This document shows, piece by piece, positions 42,901-50,551 of a stretch of DNA of 64,000 nt. Source of the stretch: Streptomyces sp. R33 (GTDB taxonomy: Bacteria > Actinomycetota > Actinomycetes > Streptomycetales > Streptomycetaceae). Position numbers and translations under genes: made by a program. The notes beneath the pieces are model-generated. The model saw nothing but the letters and a program-made list of their open reading frames with translations, did no database searches and was not told where the DNA came from. The stretch covers positions 5,645,501 to 5,709,500 of the forward strand of contig NZ_CP165727.1 of NCBI RefSeq assembly GCF_041200175.1, in the 5' to 3' direction. The first letter of the stretch is position 1; every line of letters begins with the position of its first letter.

Positions 42901-43992
42901 AACGGGCGCGGTGTGATCGTGCACATGGAGACGCCGACCGCGATCGGCGGCGGTGGCAACGGCAAGCGCGCGAAGCGTCGCGGCGGCCGTGGCCACGAGC
43001 ACGACCACGAGATCGAGGGCGCTGCGACCGTCGAGCACGAGGTGCTCGAGGCCGAGACCGAGGCCGAGGTGGCCGCCGAGCTCGCGGCGCCGGTGGCGCT
43101 GCCCGAGCCGGCGTTCGCCGCGGACGAGGAGCTCTACGGCAGCCCGGCGGAGGCGGAGGCCGCGGCCGGCCTGAGCGGCCGTCGCAACCGCCGCCGTGCC
43201 ACCCGCAAGGCGACCGCTCCGGCGGGCGCCCCGCGCGGTGCCGCCCAGGCTGCTCCGGCTGTCCCGGCTCCGGCCCCCGAGGCCGAGCCCGTCGCCGCTG
43301 CGGCGGAGCCGGTCGTCGAGGCCGAGCCGGTGACCGAGGCTGCCGACACGGTGCTCGAGCCGGTCTCCGAGGTCGTCGCCGAGGCCGTGGAAGCGGCCGA
43401 GACGGTCGAGGCCGCGCCCAAGGGACGCACGCGTCGCCGTGCCACCCGCAAGGCCACGGCCGCGGCGGGCGCTCCGGCTGCTGCTGCGGCCGAGGCGGCC
43501 CCGGAGCCCGAGCCGGTCGTGGAGGCCGCCCCGGAGCCCGTCGTGGCAGCGGAGCCCGAGCCCGTCGCCCCGGTCGCCGAGGCGCCGGCCGCGGAGGCCG
43601 CCGTGGCGGAGGCCGCACCGGCCCGTCCGCGTCGGCGTGCCACCCGTAAGGCCACTGCACCGGCCGGTTCCCCGGCAGGTGCGGCGGAGGCTGCCGTACT
43701 GGTCGTCGAGACCCCCGCCGCCGAGCCCGAGGCCGCCCCGGCCCCGGCCGGAGCAGCGGAGGGCGCAGAGGCCGAGGAGGCCGCCCCGGCGGCCAAGAAG
43801 GCGGTCCGCAAGACGGCCGCCAAGAAGGCCCCGGCGAAGAAGGCCACCGCCGCCAAGAAGGCGACGGCGGCCAAGAAGACCGTCGCGAAGAAGGCGGCGG
43901 CCAAGAAGACCGTGGCCAAGCGGGCGACGAAGAAGACCGCGGCGGCCGAGCAGCAGTCGCAGCCGTCCGTCTCGGCTCCGACCGAAGCCTGA
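39982..43992 (+). CDS. rne: Ribonuclease E/G with long repeat arms and histone-like tail
   Basis: A 1336-residue RNase E/G. The catalytic core is central: S1 domain (NVYLGKVQNVLPSMEAAFIDIG near 605-630), catalytic Asp residues in IDVNTGK and VVIDFIDM, and a Zn-link-like CVHC. The first ~570 residues are disordered: five copies of a 37-42-residue unit centred on RRRATRAVAAPEAP (residues about 73-255), then acidic stretches and RRRRRGGRRRRRGE-like basic blocks. After the core come repeated RRRATRKAT segments and a final Lys/Ala-rich tail (AAKKATAAKK repeats) like histone H1. Actinobacterial enzymes carry arms on both sides, and they bind degradosome partners and RNA; length here is large. It precedes rplU-rpmA-obg. 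Confidence 0.95.
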   Translation: MLNNETNNTTGGADSGSPSDNLPPRRRRRAASRPAGPPGATVTPAAEVTEAAPAAPAAPVEEAAPAAAPARTRRRATRAVAATEAPAAEVVVEAVVPAAEEAAAPAPRVRRRATRAVAAPEAPAAEAVVEAAPAAPAAEEAAAPAPRARRRATRAVAAPEAPAAEAVVEAAAPAAPAVEEAAAPAPRVRRRATRAVAAPEAPAAEAVVEAAPAAPAAPAAEEAAAPAPRARRRATRAVTAPEAPAAEAVVEEAAPKATVTVADAVDSPKRGGRRRATRSAASAAPAAQAAAPVEPAAEEEPAAPARGRRAARPAVAVFQAPVFTEPMFQTPETAAMAAAAAAAAAEAEEVEEEDELEAEAETVQAPAPQPAGRRRRRGRGAVEAAPAAESAPVSLSDVELMEDEAKAEAAELDEEAAEFEEGDETGERPSRRRRRGGRRRRRGEAADLDESAEEEAEAGEEAEEEEADEDEEAGALGSSSSRRRRRRRRRSGDTGAEGEAGEEDGVRTVVKVREPRPAREKAEPSDEVQSIKGSTRLEAKKQRRREGREQGRRRVPIITEAEFLARREAVERVMVVRQAGERTQIGVLEDNVLVEHYVNKEEATSYVGNVYLGKVQNVLPSMEAAFIDIGKGRNAVLYAGEVNFEALGMANGPRRIESALKSGQSVLVQVTKDPIGHKGARLTSQVSLPGRYLVYVPEGSMTGISRKLPDTERARLKTILKKIVPEDAGVIVRTAAEGASEDELRRDVERLQAQWEDIQKKSKQISTSSPSLLYGEPDMTVRVVRDIFNEDFSKVIVSGDSAWETIHGYVSHVAPDLADRLSRWTSEVDVFATYRIDEQLAKALDRKVWLPSGGSLVIDKTEAMIVIDVNTGKFTGQGGNLEETVTRNNLEAAEEIVRQLRLRDLGGIVVIDFIDMVLESNRDLVLRRMLECLGRDRTKHQVAEVTSLGLVQMTRKRVGQGLLESFSETCVHCNGRGVIVHMETPTAIGGGGNGKRAKRRGGRGHEHDHEIEGAATVEHEVLEAETEAEVAAELAAPVALPEPAFAADEELYGSPAEAEAAAGLSGRRNRRRATRKATAPAGAPRGAAQAAPAVPAPAPEAEPVAAAAEPVVEAEPVTEAADTVLEPVSEVVAEAVEAAETVEAAPKGRTRRRATRKATAAAGAPAAAAAEAAPEPEPVVEAAPEPVVAAEPEPVAPVAEAPAAEAAVAEAAPARPRRRATRKATAPAGSPAGAAEAAVLVVETPAAEPEAAPAPAGAAEGAEAEEAAPAAKKAVRKTAAKKAPAKKATAAKKATAAKKTVAKKAAAKKTVAKRATKKTAAAEQQSQPSVSAPTEA
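40198..40747 (+). repeat. In-gene tandem repeat, five units of 111-126 bp
   Basis: Encodes residues about 73-255 of the RNase E/G arm. Units 2 and 4 (from about 40313 and 40553) are almost identical over at least 75 bp, exactly 240 bp apart, which points to a two-unit duplication rather than independent drift. Prone to copy number change and to assembly collapse. Confidence 0.8.
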
Positions 43993-44002
43993 TCCCCTGC
44001 AC

Positions 44003-44038
44003 GGCCGTGGGCCCCGCCGAGAGGCGGGGCCCACGGCC
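44003..44038 (+). terminator. rne terminator
   Basis: GGCCGTGGGCCCCGCC / GAGA / GGCGGGGCCCACGGCC: perfect 16-bp stem with a GNRA-like loop, just after the rne stop codon. Confidence 0.9.
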
Positions 44039-44273
44039 GCGCGGGGCCCGGTTTGACCCTCCGGAACCGGCCCCGTAACCTAGACCGTCGGCATGTCCTA
44101 GATGATTTACGTCTAGTGCGCGTCGAGCTCCTGAGCACCTTCCTCCGGCCGGGCACCGCCCGCAGGAGAGGCCGCTCGTCCAATCCGGATCCGTGCGGAC
44201 CCCGTCGAGAAGTAGGGGCCCGTCTGAGCGGCTGGCTTCAGGAGCATCCGTCCCGAGTGAGAGAGAGATCCGC
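44039..44273 (+). promoter_or_regulatory. rplU promoter and leader region
   Basis: This 235-bp spacer holds candidate -10 boxes TAACCT (44086-44091) and TAGACC (44091-44096), and a small dyad CTAGA-N9-TCTAG (44099-44117). The leader before rplU is about 170 nt, long enough for autoregulation, but I cannot identify a known ribosomal-protein leader structure. No gene seen. Confidence 0.4.
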
Positions 44274-44594
44274 GTGTACGCCATCGTGCGCAGCGGTGGT
44301 CGCCAGCACAAGGTTGCTGTTGGTGACATCGTTGAGGTTGACAAGATTTCCACTGCCAAGGTTGGCGACACGGTCGAGCTCTCGACCCTGCTCGTTGTCG
44401 ACGGCGACGCCGTGACCAGCGACCCGTGGGTGCTGGCCGGGATCAAGGTCCAGGCCGAGATCGTGGACCACCACAAGGGCGCCAAGATCGACATCCTGCG
44501 CTACAAGAACAAGACCGGCTACCGCCGTCGCCAGGGTCACCGTCAGCAGTACACGGCGATCAAGGTCACCGGTATCCCCACGGCTGCGAAGTAA
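44274..44594 (+). CDS. rplU: 50S ribosomal protein L21
   Basis: A 106-residue L21. VYAIVRSGGRQHKVAVGD is the family start, and KNKTGYRRRQGHRQ the 23S rRNA-binding loop. Start is GTG 44274 with GAGAGAGA upstream; a longer frame from 44193 is not conserved. Co-transcribed with rpmA (13 nt gap). Confidence 0.98.
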   Translation: MYAIVRSGGRQHKVAVGDIVEVDKISTAKVGDTVELSTLLVVDGDAVTSDPWVLAGIKVQAEIVDHHKGAKIDILRYKNKTGYRRRQGHRQQYTAIKVTGIPTAAK

Positions 44595-44607
44595 GAGGGA
44601 CTGAGAC

Positions 44608-44862
44608 ATGGCACACAAGAAGGGCGCATCGTCCACCCGGAACGGGCGCGACTCCAATGCCCAGCGGCTCGGCGTGAAGCGCTTCGGCGGTCAGGTCGTT
44701 TCCGCTGGTGAGATCCTCGTCCGCCAGCGCGGCACGCACTTCCACCCGGGCGCGGGCGTCGGCCGTGGCGGCGACGACACGCTGTTCGCGCTGCAGGCGG
44801 GTGCCGTGCAGTTCGGCACGCACCGTGGCCGCAAGGTCGTCAACATCGTTCCGGCCGCCTGA
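44608..44862 (+). CDS. rpmA: 50S ribosomal protein L27
   Basis: An 84-residue L27 beginning MAHKKGASSTRNGRDS, without the cleavable N-terminal extension found in Firmicutes, so the N-terminus can reach the peptidyl transferase centre directly. GRGGDDTLFAL is conserved. Followed by a strong terminator. Confidence 0.98.
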   Translation: MAHKKGASSTRNGRDSNAQRLGVKRFGGQVVSAGEILVRQRGTHFHPGAGVGRGGDDTLFALQAGAVQFGTHRGRKVVNIVPAA

Positions 44863-44897
44863 TCCAGCTCCTGCTGATCAGCGGTACGTAACTTCCC

Positions 44898-44950
44898 GAG
44901 GGCGGATCTCAGCTCTTCCCGGCGCAAGCCGGGAAGAGAGGTCCGCCCTC
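44898..44950 (+). terminator. rpmA terminator
   Basis: Nested stem: outer GAGGGCGGA / TCCGCCCTC and inner CTCTTCCCGGC / GCCGGGAAGAG around GCAA. It separates rplU-rpmA from obg. Confidence 0.85.
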
Positions 44951-45039
44951 GGCGCGTTGGCACATAGGCACGGTTAGGCACGTTTAATGGGCAGCAAGGC
45001 CTGCCCGGGACATTCCCGTATGTATCTGGAGGAACAACC

Positions 45040-46485
45040 ATGACCACCTTCGTGGACCGCGTCGAGCTGCATGTCGCCGCGGGTAACGGGGGCCACGGCT
45101 GCGCCTCCGTTCACCGGGAGAAGTTCAAGCCGCTGGGCGGCCCCGACGGCGGCAACGGCGGCCGTGGCGGCGACGTGATCCTGGTCGTCGAGCAGGCGGT
45201 CACCACCCTGCTGGACTACCACCACAGCCCCCACCGCAAGGCCACCAACGGCAAGCCGGGCGAGGGCGGCAACCGCTCCGGCAAGGACGGCCAGGACCTG
45301 GTCCTGCCCGTGCCGGACGGCACCGTCGTCCTCGACAAGGAGGGCAACGTCCTCGCCGACCTCGTCGGCCAGGGCACCACCTACGTGGCCGCCGAGGGCG
45401 GCCGCGGCGGCCTCGGCAACGCCGCACTGTCCTCCGCCCGCCGCAAGGCCCCCGGCTTCGCGCTCCTCGGCGTCCCCGGCACCACGGGCGACATCGTCCT
45501 GGAGCTCAAGACCGTCGCCGACGTGGCCCTCGTGGGCTTCCCGAGCGCCGGCAAGTCCTCGCTGATCTCGGTGCTCTCCTCGGCCAAGCCGAAGATCGCG
45601 GACTACCCCTTCACCACCCTCGTCCCGAACCTGGGCGTCGTCACGGCCGGCTCGACCGTCTACACGATCGCCGACGTTCCCGGCCTGATCCCGGGCGCCA
45701 GCCAGGGCAAGGGCCTCGGCCTGGAGTTCCTGCGCCACGTCGAGCGCTGCTCGGTGCTCGTGCACGTCCTGGACACCGCCACCCTGGAGTCCGACCGCGA
45801 CCCGATCGCCGACCTCGACGTCATCGAGGAGGAGCTCAAGCTCTACGGCGGCGGCCTGGAGAAGCGCCCGCGCCTCGTCGTCCTGAACAAGGTCGACATC
45901 CCGGACGGCCAGGAGCTCGCCGACATGGTCCGCCCCGACCTCGAGGCGCGCGGCTACAAGGTCTTCGAGGTCTCCGCGGTCGCCCGTACGGGCCTCAAGG
46001 AGCTCTCCTACTTCCTGGCCGAGGGCATCGCCAAGGCCCGCGCCCGCAAGCCGAAGCAGGAGGCGACCCGTATCGTCATCCGCCCGAAGGCCGTGGACGA
46101 CGCCGGCTTCACCGTCACGTACGACGAGGTCGAGGACGTCTACAACGTGCGGGGCGAGAAGCCGGAGCGCTGGGTCCGCCAGACCGACTTCAACAACGAC
46201 GAGGCCGTGGGCTACCTGGCCGACCGCCTCAACCGCCTCGGTGTCGAGGACGCGCTGAAGAAGGCCGGTGCCCGTGCGGGTGACGGCGTCGCCATCGGCT
46301 CCGACGAGAACGCGGTCGTCTTCGACTGGGAGCCGACCATGATGGCCGGCGCCGAGATGCTGGGCCGCCGCGGTGAGGACCACCGTCTGGAGGCCCCGCG
46401 CCCGGCCACCCAGCGCCGCAAGGAGAAGGACGCCAAGCGCGGGGACTCGGCGCAGCAGGAGTACGACGAATTCCGGCCCTTCTGA
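45040..46485 (+). CDS. obg: Obg GTPase (CgtA)
   Basis: A 481-residue protein. The Gly-rich Obg fold (GGPDGGNGGRGGDV, GEGGNRSGKDGQD) spans about residues 1-160, the G domain has GFPSAGKSS (G1), DYPFTT (G2), DVPGL (G3), NKVD (G4) and SAVA (G5), and a C-terminal OCT domain follows. Obg assists 50S assembly and, in Streptomyces, affects the onset of differentiation in response to GTP levels. CTGGAGG precedes ATG 45040. Confidence 0.97.
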   Translation: MTTFVDRVELHVAAGNGGHGCASVHREKFKPLGGPDGGNGGRGGDVILVVEQAVTTLLDYHHSPHRKATNGKPGEGGNRSGKDGQDLVLPVPDGTVVLDKEGNVLADLVGQGTTYVAAEGGRGGLGNAALSSARRKAPGFALLGVPGTTGDIVLELKTVADVALVGFPSAGKSSLISVLSSAKPKIADYPFTTLVPNLGVVTAGSTVYTIADVPGLIPGASQGKGLGLEFLRHVERCSVLVHVLDTATLESDRDPIADLDVIEEELKLYGGGLEKRPRLVVLNKVDIPDGQELADMVRPDLEARGYKVFEVSAVARTGLKELSYFLAEGIAKARARKPKQEATRIVIRPKAVDDAGFTVTYDEVEDVYNVRGEKPERWVRQTDFNNDEAVGYLADRLNRLGVEDALKKAGARAGDGVAIGSDENAVVFDWEPTMMAGAEMLGRRGEDHRLEAPRPATQRRKEKDAKRGDSAQQEYDEFRPF

Positions 46486-46549
46486 TCTGCTGTTTTGCCG
46501 TTCTTTTGCCCCGGACGGCGGAGTTGAAGTGATGTTTACCCCGGTCGCC

Positions 46550-46555
46550 TAGGAT
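46550..46555 (+). promoter_or_regulatory. -10 box (TAGGAT) of leaderless promoter
   Basis: TAGGAT, 7 nt, GTG at 46563; the GT2 gene has no ribosome binding site. Confidence 0.5.
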
Positions 46556-46562
46556 CCACCGG

Positions 46563-48182
46563 GTGAGCAGCACCAACACTCCCAGCGTTTCCGTCGTGGT
46601 GATCGCGTACAACGACGCCGTGCTCGTGGGCGAGGCCGTTGCCTCGGCTCTCGCCCAGGGCCCGGTCGTCGCCGAGGTGATCGCCGTGAACGACGCCTCG
46701 GCCGACGGCACCGCGCGCGTACTGGACGAGCTGGCCGCAGCCCATCCCCGCCTGAAGGTCGTGCACCGCACGGAGAACAGCGGCGGATGCGGTACGCCGC
46801 GCAACGACGGGATCGCACGCGCGACCTCGCCGTACGTCCTCTTCCTCGACAGCGACGACGTCCTGCCCCCGGGGGCGGCCGAGGCCCTCGTACGCGCCGC
46901 CGAGGAGCACCGCGCGCCCGTGACCGTCGGGGCGTGCGTGCGCCGCGAGCTGCCGCAGTACCACGACGTGCCCTGGATGCCCGGGCTGTACACCGCGGGC
47001 GATGTGATCGAGCGGCCCGCGGACCGGCCCGAGCTGGTCCGCGACACCCTCTGCGTCAACAAGCTGTACGACCGGTCCTTCCTGGAAAAGCATACGATCC
47101 GCTTTCCCGACGGCCGGTTCGTCTACGAGGACTTCGTCTTCACCGCGCGCGTGCTGGCCGCCGCGCCCCGCATCGCCGTCATCGGCGACCTCGTCTACGT
47201 CTGGCACGTGCGCCGCAGTGCCGCCCAGGTGTCGATTTCCCTGGACCGCAAGGACGTCGGCAACTGGCGCTCCCGGATCGAGGCCCACCGCGAGGCCCGC
47301 CGGATCATCACCGACTCCTCCCCGCAGCTGGGCCTCGCCTGCCAGGTGAAGTTCCTGGAGTACGACCTGCGCATGTACCTGCGCGAGCTCGGCAAGGACC
47401 CCGGGTACCAGGCCGCCTGGTGGACGCTGACCCGCGACTACGTCGCCGGGTTCGACGAGGCCGCGGTCGAGGCCGCCGGGGCGCACGCCCGCTGGATCGT
47501 CCGGCTGCTGCGGGCGACCCCGGCCCCGCCCGCCGACGTGGAGCGGCTCACCCGCTTCGCCGCCGAGCCGCCGCGGCTGCTGCCCCCGTACGCGACCGGC
47601 CCGGACGGGCTGCCCGTGTGGAGCGAGGAGCTCCCGGTGGTCCTGGACGGGCTGGACGGGCTGCCGATGGCCGATCTGCCCGTCAGCATCGACGCCGAAC
47701 CGGTCGGTGCCGGCCGGCTCCGGATCCGGGTGCGCGACCTGTACGGGCGCCTCGCCGAGGCCGGACCGCGCACCGCCCGGCTGCGCTTCGTACCCCGCTC
47801 GGGCGGCGAGCCCGTCCTCGACCGGCCGGTCGAGCTGCGCCCCGCCGCCGACGGCGACGGCTGGATCGCCGCGCTGCCGTTCCGGCTGACCGGCGTGGCC
47901 TCCGCCGGGCGCCGCCAGGGCCGCCGCGGCATGCAGGCGTGGGGCGTCCAGGTGGGCGTGGAGTTCGCCGACGGGAGCTCCCTGGTCACCTCCCCGCGCC
48001 CCCTCGACGACCTCCTCCACCGCCGGGCCCTGCCCAGCAGCAGGTACGGTGTTCTGCTGGCGCAGCCGTTCCGCACGGGCGGAGGTTCACTGGCCCTGCG
48101 GCTCGCGCCGGGTGCCGCGGGCGCGCTGAGCCTCGTACGCAACCGGCTCCACCGGGCCCGGGCCGGCCGCGGATCGGAGTGA
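46563..48182 (+). CDS. GT2 glycosyltransferase with C-terminal beta domain (wall glycopolymer)
   Basis: A 539-residue protein. The GT-A domain (about 1-290) begins SVSVVVIAYNDA and has VNDASADGT, ENSGGCGTPRNDGIA and FLDSDDV (DxD-type metal/nucleotide site); the middle is helical; the last ~170 residues form a beta-rich domain including AWGVQVGVEFADGSS. No TM helix, so it is cytosolic and acts on lipid-linked intermediates. The GT-A segment is a close paralogue of the first domain of the fused enzyme encoded on the minus strand at 50548-53436. It is followed by galE. Probable role: adding a sugar to a teichoic-acid-like polymer. Confidence 0.85.
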   Translation: MSSTNTPSVSVVVIAYNDAVLVGEAVASALAQGPVVAEVIAVNDASADGTARVLDELAAAHPRLKVVHRTENSGGCGTPRNDGIARATSPYVLFLDSDDVLPPGAAEALVRAAEEHRAPVTVGACVRRELPQYHDVPWMPGLYTAGDVIERPADRPELVRDTLCVNKLYDRSFLEKHTIRFPDGRFVYEDFVFTARVLAAAPRIAVIGDLVYVWHVRRSAAQVSISLDRKDVGNWRSRIEAHREARRIITDSSPQLGLACQVKFLEYDLRMYLRELGKDPGYQAAWWTLTRDYVAGFDEAAVEAAGAHARWIVRLLRATPAPPADVERLTRFAAEPPRLLPPYATGPDGLPVWSEELPVVLDGLDGLPMADLPVSIDAEPVGAGRLRIRVRDLYGRLAEAGPRTARLRFVPRSGGEPVLDRPVELRPAADGDGWIAALPFRLTGVASAGRRQGRRGMQAWGVQVGVEFADGSSLVTSPRPLDDLLHRRALPSSRYGVLLAQPFRTGGGSLALRLAPGAAGALSLVRNRLHRARAGRGSE

Positions 48183-48188
48183 AGACAG

Positions 48189-48244
48189 GCGGCGGCCGCA
48201 AGGCCGCCCGAGATTTCGGACAGGACCCCGGACCCGGTCCGGGG
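48189..48244 (+). promoter_or_regulatory. Tandem hairpins upstream of galE
   Basis: GGCGGCC-GCAA-GGCCGCC (48189-48206) and the odd palindrome CCCCGGACC-C-GGTCCGGGG (48226-48244) lie in the 79-nt gap before galE, whose GGGAGA ribosome binding site comes directly after. They may attenuate readthrough or shield the ribosome binding site. Confidence 0.45.
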
Positions 48245-48261
48245 ACCCCAGGGAGATACGC

Positions 48262-49263
48262 ATGACTTTTCTGATCACTGGTGGCGCCGGCTACATCGGC
48301 TCCCACGTCGTCCGCGCGATGCTCGCCGCAGGTGAGAAGGTCGTCGTCTTCGACGACCTCTCCACGGGCAACGAGGACCGCGTCCCGGAGGGCGTCCCGC
48401 TGGTGATCGGCTCGGTCCTGGACCGGCTGAACCTGGACGAGACCCTCCGGAACTACAAGATCACCGGTGTGGTGCACCTGGCGGGCAAGAAGCAGGTCGG
48501 CGAGTCCGTCGAGAAGCCGCTGTTCTACTACCACGAAAACGTGGAGGGCCTTCAGGTCCTGCTGGGGGCGGTGGCCGCCGCCGGCGTCCGCAACTTCCTG
48601 TTCTCCTCCTCCGCCTCCGTGTACGGCATGCCCGACGTGGAGCTCGTCACCGAGGAGACCCCGTGCGCGCCGCTGAGCCCGTACGGCGAGACGAAGCTGG
48701 CCGGCGAGTGGCTGGTCCGCGCCGCCGGCAAGGCCTACGGCATCTCCACCGCCTGCCTGCGCTACTTCAACGTGGCGGGCGCGGCCGCCCCGGAGCTCGC
48801 GGACACCGGGGTCTTCAACCTGGTCCCGATGGTCTTCGAGCGCTTCGACAAGGGTGAGGGCGCCCGCATCTTCGGCGACGACTACCCGACCCCGGACGGC
48901 ACCTGCATCCGCGACTACATCCACGTCGAGGACCTCGCCGAGGCCCACGTGGTGGCGGCCCGCAAGCTCGTCGAGTGGGGTGCGACCGGGGACTACAAGG
49001 ACCTCACCGTCAACATCGGCCGTGGCGAGGGCGTCTCCGTACGGGAGATGGCGCAGCTGCTGAACGAGGGCACCGGGCACACGTACGAGCCCGTCGTCGT
49101 CCCGCGGCGCCCCGGCGACCCGGCGAAGGTCGTGGCCTCGGCCGACAAGATCGCCGCGGAGCTGGGCTGGAAGGCCAAGCACGACGTCCGCGAGATGATC
49201 ACCTCGGCCTGGGCGGGCTGGGAGGCCAACCGCAAGGGCGAACTGCCGCACGTCGCGCGCTGA
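48262..49263 (+). CDS. galE: UDP-glucose 4-epimerase
   Basis: A 333-residue extended SDR. GGAGYIGSH is the NAD-binding loop (GxxGxxG), the catalytic pair is Ser in FSSSASVYG and YGETK (YxxxK), and RYFNVAGA is typical of GalE. It interconverts UDP-glucose and UDP-galactose. Its position among wall-polymer glycosyltransferases suggests it supplies UDP-galactose (or a related sugar) for the polymer rather than for galactose catabolism; no galT or galK is nearby. Confidence 0.93.
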   Translation: MTFLITGGAGYIGSHVVRAMLAAGEKVVVFDDLSTGNEDRVPEGVPLVIGSVLDRLNLDETLRNYKITGVVHLAGKKQVGESVEKPLFYYHENVEGLQVLLGAVAAAGVRNFLFSSSASVYGMPDVELVTEETPCAPLSPYGETKLAGEWLVRAAGKAYGISTACLRYFNVAGAAAPELADTGVFNLVPMVFERFDKGEGARIFGDDYPTPDGTCIRDYIHVEDLAEAHVVAARKLVEWGATGDYKDLTVNIGRGEGVSVREMAQLLNEGTGHTYEPVVVPRRPGDPAKVVASADKIAAELGWKAKHDVREMITSAWAGWEANRKGELPHVAR

Positions 49264-49282
49264 GCCCGTACGCCGCAGCGCA

Positions 49283-49335
49283 CAGGACGAAGCCGCCCGC
49301 CCCGGATGCGTTCCGGGGCGGGCGGCTTCGTCCTG
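49283..49335. terminator. Large bidirectional terminator between convergent genes
   Basis: Perfect 24-bp arms starting CAGGACGAAGCCGCCCGCCC around a 5-nt loop (TGCGT). It serves galE on the plus strand and the GT4 gene on the minus strand. Confidence 0.92.
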
Positions 49336-49357
49336 CGTACGCGGGCTCAGCGCTCGC

Positions 49358-50551
49358 TCAGCGCTCCAGGAACGCGAAGAGCTCTTCCCAGCGGTCGGTG
49401 ATCTCGGCGCTGGAGTAGCGCTGCACACTGCGGAAGGCGTTGTCGCCGAGACGGTCGCGCAGCCCGCGGTCCGACATCAGCACGTCGAGGTGCCCGGCCA
49501 GCTCCATCGTGTTGCCCAGCCGGGCCAGCAGACCGTCCTCGCCGTGCTCGACGATCTCCCGTACGCCCGGCGCGCAGTCGAAGGCGGTCACCGGCAGGCC
49601 GGCCGCCATTGCCTCCAGCAGGGTGATCGGGAAGCCCTCGGCCCGCGAGGCCTGCGCGAAGACCGAGGCCCCGCGCAGCGCGCCCAGCACGTCGTCGGTG
49701 CTGCCCATCCACTCCACGGAGTCGTCCAGGCCGAGCGTGGTCGCGTGCGCCCGCAGCGCCGGCTCCTCCACGCCCGCTCCGTAGATCCGCAGGACCCAGT
49801 CGGGGTGCTGCGGGGCGGCTTCCGCCCATGCGTCGAGCAGCAGGTCCACGCCCTTCTCGAAGGCGAGGCGGCCGACGCTGGCGACGACCTTCTCCGTGCG
49901 GGGGGCGGGGGAGTCCGGCATGAACGGCAGCGGGTTCGGCATGCTGCCCACGTTCTCCATGCCGGCCCGGATCCACAGGTCCGCGTCCTCGGGGGTCAGC
50001 ACCAGCAGCCGGTCGACCTCGGGGTAGTACCGGCGGACCCGCTCGGCGCGGGTGGACTTCTGGCTGGCCTCGAACGACTCGTGGCTCATGCCGATGACGC
50101 CGAGCCCCTTGGTGTCGGCGAGCGCCACCCACTCCATCGCCCAGACCTGCGTGACGATCACGACGGCCCCGGGGCGGGCGGCGCGGAACAGCTCGTTCAG
50201 CCTCTCCGCCTTCGCCCGCATCTTCGCCCGCCGCGCCGCCTGGCGGCGCCGCTCGGGGGCGTTCAGCCGGCCCTTGATCCCGCGCAGGCGCCGGGCCTTC
50301 GGCGGGTGGGCGTCGTACAGGGTGGTCATCGCGTACGGCAGGTCCTGCGGCAGCTTCTGCCGGATCTCCTCGGCGACCGGGGCAATGCCGACGATGTGCA
50401 CCCGGTGACCGCGGTCGGTGAACAGCCGGGCCATCTGGTGCGACCAGGTCGTCACGCCGCCGAGCTCGTCGACGCTGTTGGAGACGATGAAGACGTCACG
50501 GCCGCCAGGCTGTTCGTCGCGCGCGCCGGACTCGGCGGTCTGCTGGCTCAC
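49358..50551 (-). CDS. GT4-type glycosyltransferase
   Basis: A 397-residue GT-B enzyme. The N-terminal domain opens with VFIVSNSVDELGGVTTW; the donor-binding half has VGRLAFEKGVDLLLDAW, IYGAG and EGFPITLLEAMAAGLPVTAFD with the E-x7-E motif of GT4 retaining enzymes. It starts at GTG 50551, overlapping the stop of the fused GT2-TagF gene by 4 nt (GTGA), so the two are translationally coupled and probably modify the same polymer. Confidence 0.88.
   Translation of the reverse strand: MSQQTAESGARDEQPGGRDVFIVSNSVDELGGVTTWSHQMARLFTDRGHRVHIVGIAPVAEEIRQKLPQDLPYAMTTLYDAHPPKARRLRGIKGRLNAPERRRQAARRAKMRAKAERLNELFRAARPGAVVIVTQVWAMEWVALADTKGLGVIGMSHESFEASQKSTRAERVRRYYPEVDRLLVLTPEDADLWIRAGMENVGSMPNPLPFMPDSPAPRTEKVVASVGRLAFEKGVDLLLDAWAEAAPQHPDWVLRIYGAGVEEPALRAHATTLGLDDSVEWMGSTDDVLGALRGASVFAQASRAEGFPITLLEAMAAGLPVTAFDCAPGVREIVEHGEDGLLARLGNTMELAGHLDVLMSDRGLRDRLGDNAFRSVQRYSSAEITDRWEELFAFLER

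Noticed and set aside
39865..44034. A 1389-codon minus-strand open frame opposite rne
   Set aside because: It is the low-complexity Gly/Leu/Arg shadow of the RNase E/G gene, with no domain or start signal; the plus strand has all family motifs.
44039..44273. Known L21-type leader RNA
   Set aside because: Only a 5-bp dyad and a long spacer are seen; I cannot match a described leader structure.
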